NCBI GenBank assembly: GCA_036402175.1
Contig: DASWTK010000052.1
Span: 42,283-106,282, forward strand
Reading direction: 5' to 3'
DNA: 64,000 nt
DNA from: DASPKM01 sp036402175
GTDB lineage: Bacteria; Bacteroidota; Bacteroidia; Chitinophagales; Chitinophagaceae
Position numbers and translations under genes: made by a program
Shown here: piece after piece, positions 34,020 to 43,267 of the stretch
Position numbering within the stretch: the first letter of the stretch is position 1
Layout: every line of letters starts with the position of its first letter
The notes under the pieces: generated by a model
The model's input: only the letters and a program-made list of their open reading frames with translations
Told to the model about the DNA's origin: nothing
Database searches by the model: none

Positions 34020-34964
34020 TTACTTTTTCAAACCAATTTCCCTGAGTCTTTCGTCGAGGTATTCACCTGCGGTTGCATCTTCATAAGCTTTGGGATGTTT
34101 TTCATCAATACAGCTTTCAAGGCAAGCCAGGCTCATATCTCCTTTCGGATGTAGAAAAAATGGAATGGAAAACCTTGAAGTATGCCACATCTCTCTTGGA
34201 GGGTTTACTACCCGGTGGGTGGTCGACTTCAACTTATTATTGGTAAGGCGTTGAAGCATATCACCCACATTCACAACTATCTGTTCCGGCAAAGAGGTCA
34301 CTCCTACCCATTCATTCTGTTTTGTAAGAATCTGCAGGCCATCGGCCGATGCACCCACAAGCAATGTGATCAGGTTGATGTCTTCATGTTGCTCTGCCCT
34401 GATAGCCGATTTAGGCTCAGATGTTATGGGAGGATAATGAATAGCCCTGAGTATGGAATTGCCATTGTGGACATATTCGTCGAAATAATGTTCGTCCAGT
34501 CCCAGGTAAAGCGCTATTGCCTGAAGCAGCGCCCTGCCCGATCTTTCAAATGCGCGGTATGCCTGGCGTAGCGTTGGATTGAATTCGGCGATCTCATTGA
34601 TAGATACGTTTGCCGGATAATCATCTTTTACTGGCTCGTTGTCTTCCACTTCCTGTCCGTACTGGAAAAACTCCTTAAGATCCGGCGCTTCACTGCCTTT
34701 TGCGTGTTCCCTTCCAAAAGAAGTATAACCGCGCTGGCCAGCGAGCCCGGGAACTTCATATTTCTTTTTAGCGTCCAGCGGCATAGCGAAAAACTGCTGT
34801 ACATATTTGTACAAACGTTGAATCAGTTCATCGGGAATGCCATGGTTTTTTACAGACACAAACCCGAACTCTTCATATGCCCTGCCCAGATCATTCACGA
34901 ATTTTTGTTTCAATTGCGGATCCCCGCTCAGGAAGTCGGCAAGATTTACAACTGGTATAGCCAT
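34020..34964 (-). CDS. Isopenicillin N synthase-family 2-oxoglutarate/Fe(II) oxygenase
   Basis: A 314-residue cytoplasmic non-heme iron oxygenase. The DIOX_N half begins IPVVNLADFLSG and contains FGFVSVKNHGIP. The catalytic double-stranded beta-helix has the iron ligands His-x-Asp in AEQHEDINLITLL and the distal His in STTHRVVNPP, with the 2-oxoglutarate-binding Arg-x-Ser in SRFSIPFF. These enzymes hydroxylate or desaturate small molecules; no substrate is suggested by the context. It is monocistronic and divergent from the DUF3089 gene. Confidence 0.92.
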   Translation of the reverse strand: MAIPVVNLADFLSGDPQLKQKFVNDLGRAYEEFGFVSVKNHGIPDELIQRLYKYVQQFFAMPLDAKKKYEVPGLAGQRGYTSFGREHAKGSEAPDLKEFFQYGQEVEDNEPVKDDYPANVSINEIAEFNPTLRQAYRAFERSGRALLQAIALYLGLDEHYFDEYVHNGNSILRAIHYPPITSEPKSAIRAEQHEDINLITLLVGASADGLQILTKQNEWVGVTSLPEQIVVNVGDMLQRLTNNKLKSTTHRVVNPPREMWHTSRFSIPFFLHPKGDMSLACLESCIDEKHPKAYEDATAGEYLDERLREIGLKK

Positions 34965-35024
34965 AGCAAGCGATTAAGCGGTTAAGAATTTTGTAAGTAG
35001 ATTTACCCGAAATTACAAACTTTC

Positions 35025-36047
35025 ATGCATCGCGTACAGGCGGCACTTCTTTTATTATCCGTTGTTTCAACCCTGGCCTGCTCTCCATCCTATACGCGAT
35101 ATATCGGTAATTATAAGTTCGTTGAGCCCAGCCAGGAACCGGATTATTCCAGGCTCGACTACTGGGCCGCGCATCCATATAAGAAAGATCCTTCAGATAG
35201 CGTGCCACGCCCCCTCCGAAAGGAGTATTTACCGGATTCGGTGGTAGATGTGTTTTTTATTCATCCAACAACTTTAACCGACGGCAGGGATGAACGCATG
35301 AACGCCGACATCAATGACGCTTCGCTCAACGCAAAAACCGATTACTCTTCGATCTTATTCCAGGCAAGCGTGTTTAATGAGTTCCGGGTATTCGCGCCCC
35401 GTTATCGCCAGGCACACCTGAGATCATATTATATTTCTGATACGGCCGCCGCATTGTCGGCTTTTGAAAAAGCCTACACAGATGTGAGAGCTGCATTTCA
35501 ATATTATCTCGATAAATACAATAACGGACGTCCGATTATTATCGGTGCACATAGCCAGGGAAGCACACATGCAATCAGGCTGCTGAAAGAATTTTTTGAT
35601 GGCCAGTCGCTCAGCCGAAGGCTTGTTGCAGCCTATATTCCAGGCATGAACATTCCTGAAAATTCTTTCAGATTTCTGAAGCCCTGCGCGGATTCGGCGC
35701 AAACCGGTTGCTTTATTGGCTGGCGGACTTATAAGCGCGGATATGAACCCGAAATGGCAGCAGGTTACCGGCATTCATATGTAACCAATCCATTAAGCTG
35801 GTCTGCCGGTTCTGAATATGTACCAGCCGTTAGAAACGCCGGCGCGGTATTAAGAAATTTCAATAAGATCTACCGTCATGTAACCGATGCTGAAGTGCAT
35901 GAAAACATTTTATGGGTAAAGCGCCCACAGTTTCCGGGCAGCTTTTTATACCGGTCGGATAATTATCATATCGGAGATATCAATCTCTTTTATCTAAACA
36001 TTCGTTCTAACATTCAAACGCGCGTCCGGGCATTCTGGAAGCAATGA
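35025..36047 (+). CDS. DUF3089-type alpha/beta-hydrolase lipoprotein
   Basis: A 340-residue exported protein. The signal peptide ends in a lipobox (TLACSPSY). The DUF3089 alpha/beta-hydrolase core shows VDVFFIHPTTL, FAPRYRQAHL and the nucleophile elbow GAHSQGSTH (Ser in GHSQG-like context), with VHENILWVKRP near the end. Probably an esterase at the cell surface or periplasm. Its stop overlaps the start of the next gene by 4 nt, so it leads a coupled operon with glycosylation-type genes, suggesting it acts on an acylated glycan or lipid. Confidence 0.85.
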   Translation: MHRVQAALLLLSVVSTLACSPSYTRYIGNYKFVEPSQEPDYSRLDYWAAHPYKKDPSDSVPRPLRKEYLPDSVVDVFFIHPTTLTDGRDERMNADINDASLNAKTDYSSILFQASVFNEFRVFAPRYRQAHLRSYYISDTAAALSAFEKAYTDVRAAFQYYLDKYNNGRPIIIGAHSQGSTHAIRLLKEFFDGQSLSRRLVAAYIPGMNIPENSFRFLKPCADSAQTGCFIGWRTYKRGYEPEMAAGYRHSYVTNPLSWSAGSEYVPAVRNAGAVLRNFNKIYRHVTDAEVHENILWVKRPQFPGSFLYRSDNYHIGDINLFYLNIRSNIQTRVRAFWKQ

Positions 36048-37654
36048 TAAGCATGCCCATACTTAAAACAACTTCAGGAATTTTATCGCATACGATTACC
36101 GGGCTGTTTGTTTTTATTATCGCTGCAGTGGCACTCAACACCTGGCAGGTTGTGCTGCCCAATTTTCATTTTGATAATTCATTCAGTATCGCCGCATCCA
36201 GGAACGTAACAGAAGGAAATGGATATGTGACCAAACAGGTAAAACCTTCTGATATTTCTGCAATCATATATGAACCGATCAATAAATGGCCGCCCGGCTA
36301 TAGCTGGTTGCTTGCCGGTATAACGCAGCTCACCGGAACAGACACGATCAACGCGGTTTATATTTTAAATGCAATTGTGATCTTATTTTTCCTGGCAGGC
36401 ATTTACAGTATTCTTGATGCGCTGAGGTTCTCAAAACCCGCTATAAATGGGTTTGTTTTATTCGCTGGGTTTTTTCCATATCCATTCCTGGGCGCATGGT
36501 TTGCCGATCTTGCGGCTGTTTCTTTTTTCATGCTTGGGATTGGACTGGTTATGCAGGCGCACGCTTCAGGCCGTTACCTGATGATCAGGTCTGTAGCTGC
36601 TGCGTTGTTATGCAGCTATTGTATCTTTTTAAAATATTTATACCTGCCAGTAGCGATACTCCCATTAATAGTCTGGGGATGGCATGCATTGAGAAGGCGT
36701 AAGATGAAACATTTCCGGGCGGCTTTATCAGGAGCCCTGATTGTAATGACCGCCGCCATTTTACTATTGGTTTATCAAAGTCGCCATAGCGGACAGCCGG
36801 TTTACGTAAACCCAACCGGGAAAGGCTTCTTCCCTGAGCACGTTCTTGAAATTGGCGCGCTGATACCGGCCAGCCTGGTTGACCAGGAGTTTTTGACTGT
36901 GCAGACCGGTCGCGTACTGGGCCTGTCTTATTCCCGTGCAGAACTGCTATTAAGGGTGATCAATTACATTTTGCTGGCTGCACTTTTCTTTTGGGTTTAT
37001 AAATGGTGGCGAACGAAACCTGTGCACAACCTTTACGCTTACATTGTGTTGGTAGTTTCAGCCGCAACTGCCGGCCTGCTGCTGTTCCTTTCGCTGGTGT
37101 TTGCGCCTTATGTTACAGAGTTCACGCCATTCTGGACCTATGTTGAGGAGCTGCGCTATTATGCAATTGTAATTGTATTCATCCAGCAATGGGTATTCTG
37201 GTACTTCATCGTTTACAAACCGCAAGGCCCGTCGGTATTATACCGCTCATTCCGTGTTATTGTGATTATGATCGTTCTCATTGGAATACTTCACAGCGCA
37301 TATTATTTATTCAAACAGGCCGTCATAAAGGAAGAGGCGGGCATTCATAAATTGAACGAGCAGACAGACATCAGCGCTTTAAAGGCAATTACTGAACTCA
37401 GGTCGAAATATCCCGACCTGGTGATCTGCTCCAATAACCATGAGCTGGTGAACGTAGCCAGTCTTTCAGGCGCACCAGTATTGTACGATTATAACGCTTT
37501 GAATACACCCTTGCGCACGTCGAAACCTGTAACACTGGTGGCAATTCTGCGAAATGATTTTCTGCAACGTTTCACTCCGTTCATGGAGCGATATAAACCG
37601 GTGAAAGTTGACGAGCGCTATAATTTTTCTTTTTACCTTGCTACCATTCGCTGA
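36044..37654 (+). CDS. GT-C-like polytopic membrane protein
   Basis: A 536-residue protein with about ten membrane helices. An early periplasmic loop with NVTEGNGYVTKQVKPSD and NKWPPGYSWLLAGI resembles the first loop of dolichyl/polyprenyl-phosphate-sugar glycosyltransferases (PMT/ArnT-like, GT-C fold). The C-terminal ~110 residues form a soluble domain. The start overlaps the upstream stop (ATGA), so it is translationally coupled; an ATG at 36053 is also possible. It probably transfers a sugar from a lipid carrier made by the next gene. Confidence 0.72.
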   Translation: MISMPILKTTSGILSHTITGLFVFIIAAVALNTWQVVLPNFHFDNSFSIAASRNVTEGNGYVTKQVKPSDISAIIYEPINKWPPGYSWLLAGITQLTGTDTINAVYILNAIVILFFLAGIYSILDALRFSKPAINGFVLFAGFFPYPFLGAWFADLAAVSFFMLGIGLVMQAHASGRYLMIRSVAAALLCSYCIFLKYLYLPVAILPLIVWGWHALRRRKMKHFRAALSGALIVMTAAILLLVYQSRHSGQPVYVNPTGKGFFPEHVLEIGALIPASLVDQEFLTVQTGRVLGLSYSRAELLLRVINYILLAALFFWVYKWWRTKPVHNLYAYIVLVVSAATAGLLLFLSLVFAPYVTEFTPFWTYVEELRYYAIVIVFIQQWVFWYFIVYKPQGPSVLYRSFRVIVIMIVLIGILHSAYYLFKQAVIKEEAGIHKLNEQTDISALKAITELRSKYPDLVICSNNHELVNVASLSGAPVLYDYNALNTPLRTSKPVTLVAILRNDFLQRFTPFMERYKPVKVDERYNFSFYLATIR

Positions 37655-37656
37655 TC

Positions 37657-38337
37657 ATGAATAGCAACATTTTTATAATTATTCCGGTATACAATGAAGC
37701 TGCTGTAATTGCGCAGACGCTTCACCAGGTTGTGCAGACTGGATATAATGTTGTGGTGGTAGATGATGGCTCAACTGATGGAACGGGAGAAATTGTAAAA
37801 AAATTTCCTGTTCATTACATCTGTCATCCTATTAATATCGGTCAGGGAGGCGCATTGCAAACGGGGATGGATTTTGCAAAACAATTCGATCCTCAGGCAG
37901 TGGTTCATTTCGACGCAGACGGCCAACACAGGGTTTCAGATATCGGGCGACTGCTTTCTCCGGTATTGGAAGATGATTGCGATGTGGTATTTGGATCAAG
38001 GTTCATTGAAAAGAACGGACTGCCTGTTCCGGTTGCCAAAAGGATTTTTCTTCAGCTGGCGCGTTATATAAACTTTTTCTTCACCGGCATCCTGCTTACT
38101 GATGCTCATAACGGACTTCGGGCGCTAAGCCGCAAAGCACTTAGAACGGTTTTGCTTACAGAGAACAGGATGGCGCATGCATCTGAAATACTCTGGATCA
38201 TAAAGGAACGACGGCTAACCTATTGTGAGGTTCCCGTTACTATTGAATACACCGAATATTCAAGGCGGAAAGGACAAAGCTTATGGAATTCGATTAACAT
38301 TATTTTTGACCTGCTCTTCAAAAAGATCAACCGATGA
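37657..38337 (+). CDS. GT2-family glycosyltransferase, polyprenyl-phosphate sugar synthase-like
   Basis: A 226-residue cytoplasmic or membrane-associated enzyme of the DPM1/GtrB type. Motifs are VYNEAAVIAQ, VVDDGSTDGT (residues ~34-43), NIGQGGALQTGMD and the metal-binding D86-A-D88 in HFDADGQH. It lacks the C-terminal membrane helices of GtrB; the next small gene may supply them. The product would be a polyprenyl-phosphate sugar, the donor for the GT-C enzyme. It starts 2 nt after the upstream stop and overlaps the next gene by 4 nt. Confidence 0.93.
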   Translation: MNSNIFIIIPVYNEAAVIAQTLHQVVQTGYNVVVVDDGSTDGTGEIVKKFPVHYICHPINIGQGGALQTGMDFAKQFDPQAVVHFDADGQHRVSDIGRLLSPVLEDDCDVVFGSRFIEKNGLPVPVAKRIFLQLARYINFFFTGILLTDAHNGLRALSRKALRTVLLTENRMAHASEILWIIKERRLTYCEVPVTIEYTEYSRRKGQSLWNSINIIFDLLFKKINR

Positions 38338-38672
38338 AACTCATTCAGCTAATATTGATCATTGGCCTGCTGGCCATATTGATTTCCTATTTCCGCTGGT
38401 TCAGAAGCGCCGTGATAGACAAGCTGCTGATCGGATGTATTCTTGCCATTGGTATTTTCCTGGTTGTGTTTCCTGATCTCACCAATCAACTGGCAGTAAC
38501 GCTCGGCGTAGGTCGCGGGGCCGACCTGGTATTTTATATTTTCATCGTTGCATTTTGTTATTTGATATTACTGGTCTATGCCAAAATAAAAAAACTGGAA
38601 CAACAGCTTGCAGAGCTGGCAAGGAGACAGGCCCTGATGGAAGTTCAATCGCCCTCAACAACCGGGGTATGA
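38334..38672 (+). CDS. DUF2304 small membrane protein
   Basis: A 112-residue protein with three hydrophobic helices, the signature VTLGVGRGADLVFYIFIVAF and a C-terminal coiled coil (AKIKKLEQQLAELARRQ). DUF2304 proteins are commonly encoded next to DPM1-like glycosyltransferases and may anchor or assist them. The start overlaps the glycosyltransferase stop by 4 nt, and its own stop overlaps the next start. Confidence 0.88.
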   Translation: MKLIQLILIIGLLAILISYFRWFRSAVIDKLLIGCILAIGIFLVVFPDLTNQLAVTLGVGRGADLVFYIFIVAFCYLILLVYAKIKKLEQQLAELARRQALMEVQSPSTTGV

Positions 38673-39391
38673 ATGATCACGCTGACACCATGGAAAGAAT
38701 TGTTCCGGACCTGATGGATCGCAACGATGCAGCCGCAAGAATTTCCCTGAAACTTCATGAAGAACGTTACGCGTTTGCCTGCAGGTATCTGATCCCCGGA
38801 AGAGTGCTGGACATCGCATGTGGTACCGGTTATGGCACCAATATGCTGTCACAATACAGTGATCAGGAATGTACAGGTGTGGATATATCGGCAGATGCTA
38901 TTTCCTATGCGTTGAAAAGATATGCGCATCCGCGCACCAGGTTCATTCGCGAAGACCTGATGAAATTCAAGGATGAAAAACAGTTTGAGAATATTGTTTC
39001 GCTTGAAACCATTGAACATTTACCTGAGCCTGAAAAAGTAGTTGCACATCTTAATGAGCTACTGCGACCGGGTGGTCAGCTAATAGTTTCAGCACCGGTC
39101 ACGCCGTCAACCGATGGCAATCCTTATCATGTGAATGATTTTACAGCAAGATCTTTCCGGGCGTTATTCCTGCAACAGGGATTTAAAGAGCTGGCGTGTC
39201 TTGAGCAAAAGCAACCATTCACGTTTAAAGAGGTCGCCAATAGAAAAAAACAACTTCCGGGAGAAACCAGGCGGGGAATATTGCAGTATTACCTTAACAA
39301 TCCGTCTAAATTTTTCGGCCGCATCAGGTCATTGATAATTGATGGATTTAATAATCGTTACCTGGTGCTTGTATTGCGTAAGGGTAGTTGA
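38669..39391 (+). CDS. Class I SAM-dependent methyltransferase
   Basis: 240 residues from the ATG at 38669, chosen because it overlaps the DUF2304 stop as ATGA like the other junctions of this operon. Motif I is VLDIACGTGYGTN; the acidic motif is TGVDISADA; LETIEHLPEPEKVV and ELLRPGGQLIVSAP follow. It belongs to the UbiE/Methyltransf_11 group, probably methylating a small molecule or a glycan. The final 34 bases overlap the 3' end of the convergent membrane-protein gene. Confidence 0.88.
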   Translation: MNDHADTMERIVPDLMDRNDAAARISLKLHEERYAFACRYLIPGRVLDIACGTGYGTNMLSQYSDQECTGVDISADAISYALKRYAHPRTRFIREDLMKFKDEKQFENIVSLETIEHLPEPEKVVAHLNELLRPGGQLIVSAPVTPSTDGNPYHVNDFTARSFRALFLQQGFKELACLEQKQPFTFKEVANRKKQLPGETRRGILQYYLNNPSKFFGRIRSLIIDGFNNRYLVLVLRKGS

Positions 39392-40986
39392 TTTAACTGA
39401 AAAGTTGGAAAGCAATTATTCACTGGCGGACCGGCGACTAACTCAGTGGTTCTTTTAGTTAGCTCATCGAAATACATGCCGATATACGCTGAACCTGAAC
39501 CCGTAAAAACGATCTGCTGATTATTTACAAACTGAACAGGTTCCGTGATCCCAAACCTTTTGTATGCATACTGATAAGTGTTATTCAGAAAATGATCTTT
39601 GTATAATAGATTTGGAAAGGTGTAACGCCGGGGAGTATCCCAAACGTGCATATAATCCATCGGAAATTTATCGTCTGTAACAATGAACAGCATATTCCTG
39701 CGTGCAGACAGTTCGCGGTAAGCACATTCAAAATGCAGGTGTTCAGCGATATTCCAGCGATTAAGCTTTATTACTCGTACAACAGACCAAACCATCAATC
39801 CCAAAGCAACAAGTCCGAACAACCATTTTTTTCTTGCCGGAGTAGTGGTATGATTGCTTCCCGAAACGCCCATAAAAACCATCCAGCTAAACATACTGCC
39901 GGCAATAAAGTAGCCCGGAAGCTTCCGGAATAACAGCAGCGCCAGGCATAACGAAACCATCAACACTGCAGATGATATTGTTTTTATTTTCTCAGATAAG
40001 GTTAATGATGGCCATTTCCACAGAAACAACAGCATCATGATCAATATTCCAAGCCTGCTATCCATCCATATCCAGTATAACCTTTCGCCGAAATCGCTTT
40101 GCTGCCAGGCGCCTGTAACTTTTACTTGAGCAGTTGTATGAGCTACATTCCGGAGAGATAAATATTCTTTATCCCATAATATTCCGGCTTCTAAAAAATT
40201 TTCCCTGATCAAAACACCCCTGTTCAGATCTGCTGCAGTTTTTTTGGGGGAGTTATAATGATTGATAACAGTCTGACGATATGCCTCTTCATTCTTCCAC
40301 CCTGGGATCCGGTTTTTATAATATTGACTTTGAAGAAATACGAAGAAAAACACCAGAATCAATAAAGATGCGATCGGGATCAGGATTTTTTTTAATTGTT
40401 GTTTACGGGTGTATAAGAATAAAAACGGAGCTGCAATAATTAATGGAGGTACCAGCATGTGCAACCTGAGAAAGGCAGCAACAAGAACAAAAACAGAACC
40501 TGAAATAAGAAAAATTTTACTGCCCCCCGGGTTGCTGATCCAGGAGTGTAATAATAGCAGTCCAGCCAGTGCAGTAACCAATGCCGTGTTGGTGAAAGCC
40601 GGCTGCAGCAGAAACCGCATTTCAATTCCTGCGAACATCAAGAGATAAGCCACTACGGGATAAAGAAAGTTTTTATTCCTGATCCATAGAAACAGGAAAA
40701 TGGTACAGGCTGAAAAATGACAGCAATAAAGCAGGGCTGTATACCAGTTAAAATGCGGAAAATAAATGAACATGTTTTTCAGCATCCATCCCAGGAATGG
40801 ATGCATGCCATAATGGTAATGCAGCAATTCTGTTGGCTGTTCTCCGAATCCTCCTCCTAAAAGGTAAAGCAGGTAAACATCATCGCCTGAATTAAAAATC
40901 GGGTAACAGAAAGCAATGATGCCGCTGAACAAAACAGTGTTGATCAGGAGTGCAGTCAGTAAGGGATGCTTACGGGTATAACTCAT
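39358..40986 (-). CDS. Polytopic membrane protein, GT-C-like, unknown
   Basis: A 542-residue protein with about eleven membrane helices. The first loop has FNSGDDVYLLYLLGGGFGEQP, and the Asp-Asp pair after helix 1 is reminiscent of the catalytic acidic motif of GT-C glycosyltransferases. A C-terminal soluble stretch of ~120 residues contains FIVTDDKFPMDYMHVW. It converges on the glycan operon and overlaps it by 34 bp, so it may belong to the same pathway. Family assignment is tentative. Confidence 0.6.
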   Translation of the reverse strand: MSYTRKHPLLTALLINTVLFSGIIAFCYPIFNSGDDVYLLYLLGGGFGEQPTELLHYHYGMHPFLGWMLKNMFIYFPHFNWYTALLYCCHFSACTIFLFLWIRNKNFLYPVVAYLLMFAGIEMRFLLQPAFTNTALVTALAGLLLLHSWISNPGGSKIFLISGSVFVLVAAFLRLHMLVPPLIIAAPFLFLYTRKQQLKKILIPIASLLILVFFFVFLQSQYYKNRIPGWKNEEAYRQTVINHYNSPKKTAADLNRGVLIRENFLEAGILWDKEYLSLRNVAHTTAQVKVTGAWQQSDFGERLYWIWMDSRLGILIMMLLFLWKWPSLTLSEKIKTISSAVLMVSLCLALLLFRKLPGYFIAGSMFSWMVFMGVSGSNHTTTPARKKWLFGLVALGLMVWSVVRVIKLNRWNIAEHLHFECAYRELSARRNMLFIVTDDKFPMDYMHVWDTPRRYTFPNLLYKDHFLNNTYQYAYKRFGITEPVQFVNNQQIVFTGSGSAYIGMYFDELTKRTTELVAGPPVNNCFPTFQLNQLPLRNTSTR

Positions 40987-41027
40987 GCAGTTGTCTGCCG
41001 GAAGATACGATATTCCTTATATGAGCT

Positions 41028-41579
41028 TCATTTTATGCCGTGTGTTTGCATGAAATTTATTTCCTCTTCAGTAAGGTCGACAAAGGAATAATGGGTTATC
41101 ATGTTTATCAGTACTTCATCAAGCGCATCAACGATATTCTGGAAGCTCGATTCATCGGCCGGGCGGATTATAAGCATCAGGTCATTTCTTTTAAATTGAT
41201 CATGCGCATCCAGATCGATCTGCTTTTGCCGGATGATATTTCCGATTCCATTGTTTATGGAAAAATCTGTTACGCCATACAGCCCTTCCTTCTCTGCCTC
41301 GTTCAATTGGCCATGATAATAAAACACCCTGTTGCCAGCGATTGGAATGATAGTGAGTGCAGTACTTTTTCTTACCGGCATGGGCTGATGTTCGGTATCT
41401 GCCGGCATCAGCAACGAGATTGCCGCGGGTGTTGAAATTGTGGTTGTAAATACAAAGAATGTTATCAGTAAAAATCCCAGGTCAACCATCGGCGTCAGGT
41501 CTACGCGGGTTGACAATTTTTTTGAGCGCGCAATGCCCTGATGCCGGTCTGCACCGGCAGATGTATTAAGTTCTGCCAT
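41028..41579 (-). CDS. exbD: ExbD/TolR-family biopolymer transport protein (orphan)
   Basis: 183 residues from the ATG at 41579; upstream in-frame residues lack a family match. A single membrane helix (VDLGFLLITFFVFTTTIS) carries the ion-conducting Asp preceded by the DLTPMVDLGFLLI motif, followed by a periplasmic domain. ExbD works with ExbB and TonB to energise outer-membrane transport, but neither is encoded here. Another set in the genome presumably supplies the partners. It is 41 nt from the membrane-protein gene on the same strand. Confidence 0.88.
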   Translation of the reverse strand: MAELNTSAGADRHQGIARSKKLSTRVDLTPMVDLGFLLITFFVFTTTISTPAAISLLMPADTEHQPMPVRKSTALTIIPIAGNRVFYYHGQLNEAEKEGLYGVTDFSINNGIGNIIRQKQIDLDAHDQFKRNDLMLIIRPADESSFQNIVDALDEVLINMITHYSFVDLTEEEINFMQTHGIK

Positions 41580-41713
41580 AAAAAATGATTTAAGTAAAAG
41601 GAAAGGCGGACAATAATTAGATTCAGGGACAAACAAAATCCATACGCGTATGGGCATGACTTACACAATTGCACCAACCCCTCAGATCCTTTACATCTGT
41701 GTTAATCTAAATC

Positions 41714-41802
41714 AATCTGTGATCATAATCTGTGATCATAATCTGTGCTGTAATCTGTGATTAGAATCTGTGATCGTAATCTGTGATTATAATCTGTGAT
41801 CA
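41714..41802. repeat. Seven tandem copies of a 12-13 bp repeat (AATCTGTGATCAT)
   Basis: Units start at 41714, 41727, 41740, 41752, 41765, 41778 and 41791. The core AATCTGTG is invariant and the 4-5 bases after it vary (ATCAT, CTGT, ATTAG, ATCGT). The last unit contains the asnS stop codon. A related CATCTGTGTTAATC lies just before. No spacer pattern, so not CRISPR. Confidence 0.9.
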
Positions 41803-43239
41803 AAACTCCGCGCTCTTGGGTGTACGTGGAAATGCAATTACATCGCGGATATTGGTCATGCCGGTTACAAACTGTACCATTCTTTCAAAGCCAAGTCCGA
41901 ATCCCGCATGAGGAACCGTGCCAAAACGTCTTGTATCAAGATACCACCAGAGTTCTTCAACCGGAACGTTCATTTCGCGCATGCGGTTTTCGAGTAACTC
42001 CTGTCGTTCTTCTCTTTGTGAGCCGCCTACGATCTCACCAATTCCCGGTGCCAGGATATCCATTGCCGCAACGGTTTTTCCATCGTCGTTCTGACGCATG
42101 TAAAATGCTTTGATCTCTTTTGGATAATTTGAAAGGATCACTGGTTTTTTGAAATGTTTTTCTACGAGGTAGCGTTCGTGTTCGCTCTGAAGATCTACGC
42201 CCCATTTGTCAACGAGGTACTGGAATTTCTTTTTCTTGTTGTGATTGCTTTCGCGCAGTATGTCGATGGCTTCAGTGTAGGTCAACCGCTCGAATTTGTT
42301 GTTCATAACAAACTCCAGTTTTTCCATCAGTCCCATCTCGCTTCTTTCATGCTGCGGCTTTTGCTTTTCTTCTTCTGCCAGTCGCTGTGCCAGGAACTCA
42401 AGGTCTTCGGGGTTGTTCTCAATTGCGTAGCGTATGATGTATTGAATGAATTCCTCTGCCAGGTTCATATTGTCTTCCAGGTCATAAAATGCCATCTCTG
42501 GTTCAATCATCCAGAATTCTGCAAGATGCCTGGTAGTATTGCTGTTCTCTGCTCTGAATGTAGGTCCGAATGTATAGATCTCACCGAAGCCCATTGCGCC
42601 AAGCTCGCCCTCAAGCTGGCCGCTCACGGTTAAATTGGTGCTGCGGCCGAAGAAATCTTCCCTGAAATTTATTGATCCATCAGGGTTGCGTGGAGGATTG
42701 TCCATGGGAAGTGTGGTAACACGGAAAGTTTCCCCGGCACCTTCGGCGTCGCTGGCTGTAATGATGGGCGTATGCAGGTAAATAAATCCTTTTTCATTAA
42801 AGAATTTGTGAACCGCGAAAGCCAATGCATGCCTTACGCGGAAAACTGATCCGAAAGTATTTGTCCGGAACCGCAGGTGAGCTTTTTCGCGCAGGAATTC
42901 CAGGCTATGCTTTTTGGGCTGCAGTGGAAACTTTTCAGGATCAGAATCGCCCAGGATTTCTAACTCAGTTGCTTTTACCTCAAGTACTTGTCCTTTTCCT
43001 ATTGAAGGCACAACCTCTCCTTTAATTTTCAGGGAAGCTCCCGGTTTGATCCTTTTCAGAAGATCTTCGCTATGCTGACCAAGGGGAAGAACTACCTGAA
43101 GATTGGTGTTTGTTGAGCCATCGTTCAGCGCTATAAACTGGTCGTTCCTGAAAGTGCGAACCCACCCCATTACTGTTACAACCTGGTTTGCGGGTTCTGT
43201 AGCCAGTAATTGCTTTATCCTGATGCGCGTGTTGAACAT
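41800..43239 (-). CDS. asnS: Asparaginyl-tRNA synthetase
   Basis: A 479-residue class IIb synthetase charging tRNA-Asn. An N-terminal OB-fold anticodon domain (VVTVMGWVRTFRNDQFIALNDGS) precedes the catalytic core with motif 2 FRAENSNTTRHLAEFWMIEPE and motif 3 GFGLGFERMVQFVTG. The terminal FPRTP is typical of AsnRS and AspRS; I call AsnRS on the whole motif set and the standard length. The 3' end merges into the 13-bp repeat array. Confidence 0.96.
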   Translation of the reverse strand: MFNTRIRIKQLLATEPANQVVTVMGWVRTFRNDQFIALNDGSTNTNLQVVLPLGQHSEDLLKRIKPGASLKIKGEVVPSIGKGQVLEVKATELEILGDSDPEKFPLQPKKHSLEFLREKAHLRFRTNTFGSVFRVRHALAFAVHKFFNEKGFIYLHTPIITASDAEGAGETFRVTTLPMDNPPRNPDGSINFREDFFGRSTNLTVSGQLEGELGAMGFGEIYTFGPTFRAENSNTTRHLAEFWMIEPEMAFYDLEDNMNLAEEFIQYIIRYAIENNPEDLEFLAQRLAEEEKQKPQHERSEMGLMEKLEFVMNNKFERLTYTEAIDILRESNHNKKKKFQYLVDKWGVDLQSEHERYLVEKHFKKPVILSNYPKEIKAFYMRQNDDGKTVAAMDILAPGIGEIVGGSQREERQELLENRMREMNVPVEELWWYLDTRRFGTVPHAGFGLGFERMVQFVTGMTNIRDVIAFPRTPKSAEF

Positions 43240-43259
43240 AAGCTCTGTTTTGAGAGCGG

Positions 43260-43267
43260 CAAAGATA
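43260..43267 (-). promoter_or_regulatory. -7 box (TATCTTTG) of asnS
   Basis: TATCTTTG on the minus strand ends 20 nt before the asnS ATG; the -33 region contains TTTC rather than TTTG. Confidence 0.45.

Noticed and set aside
41714..41802. CRISPR or tRNA-like element
   Set aside because: Repeat unit is 12-13 bp with 4-5 base variation; too short for CRISPR and no cloverleaf.
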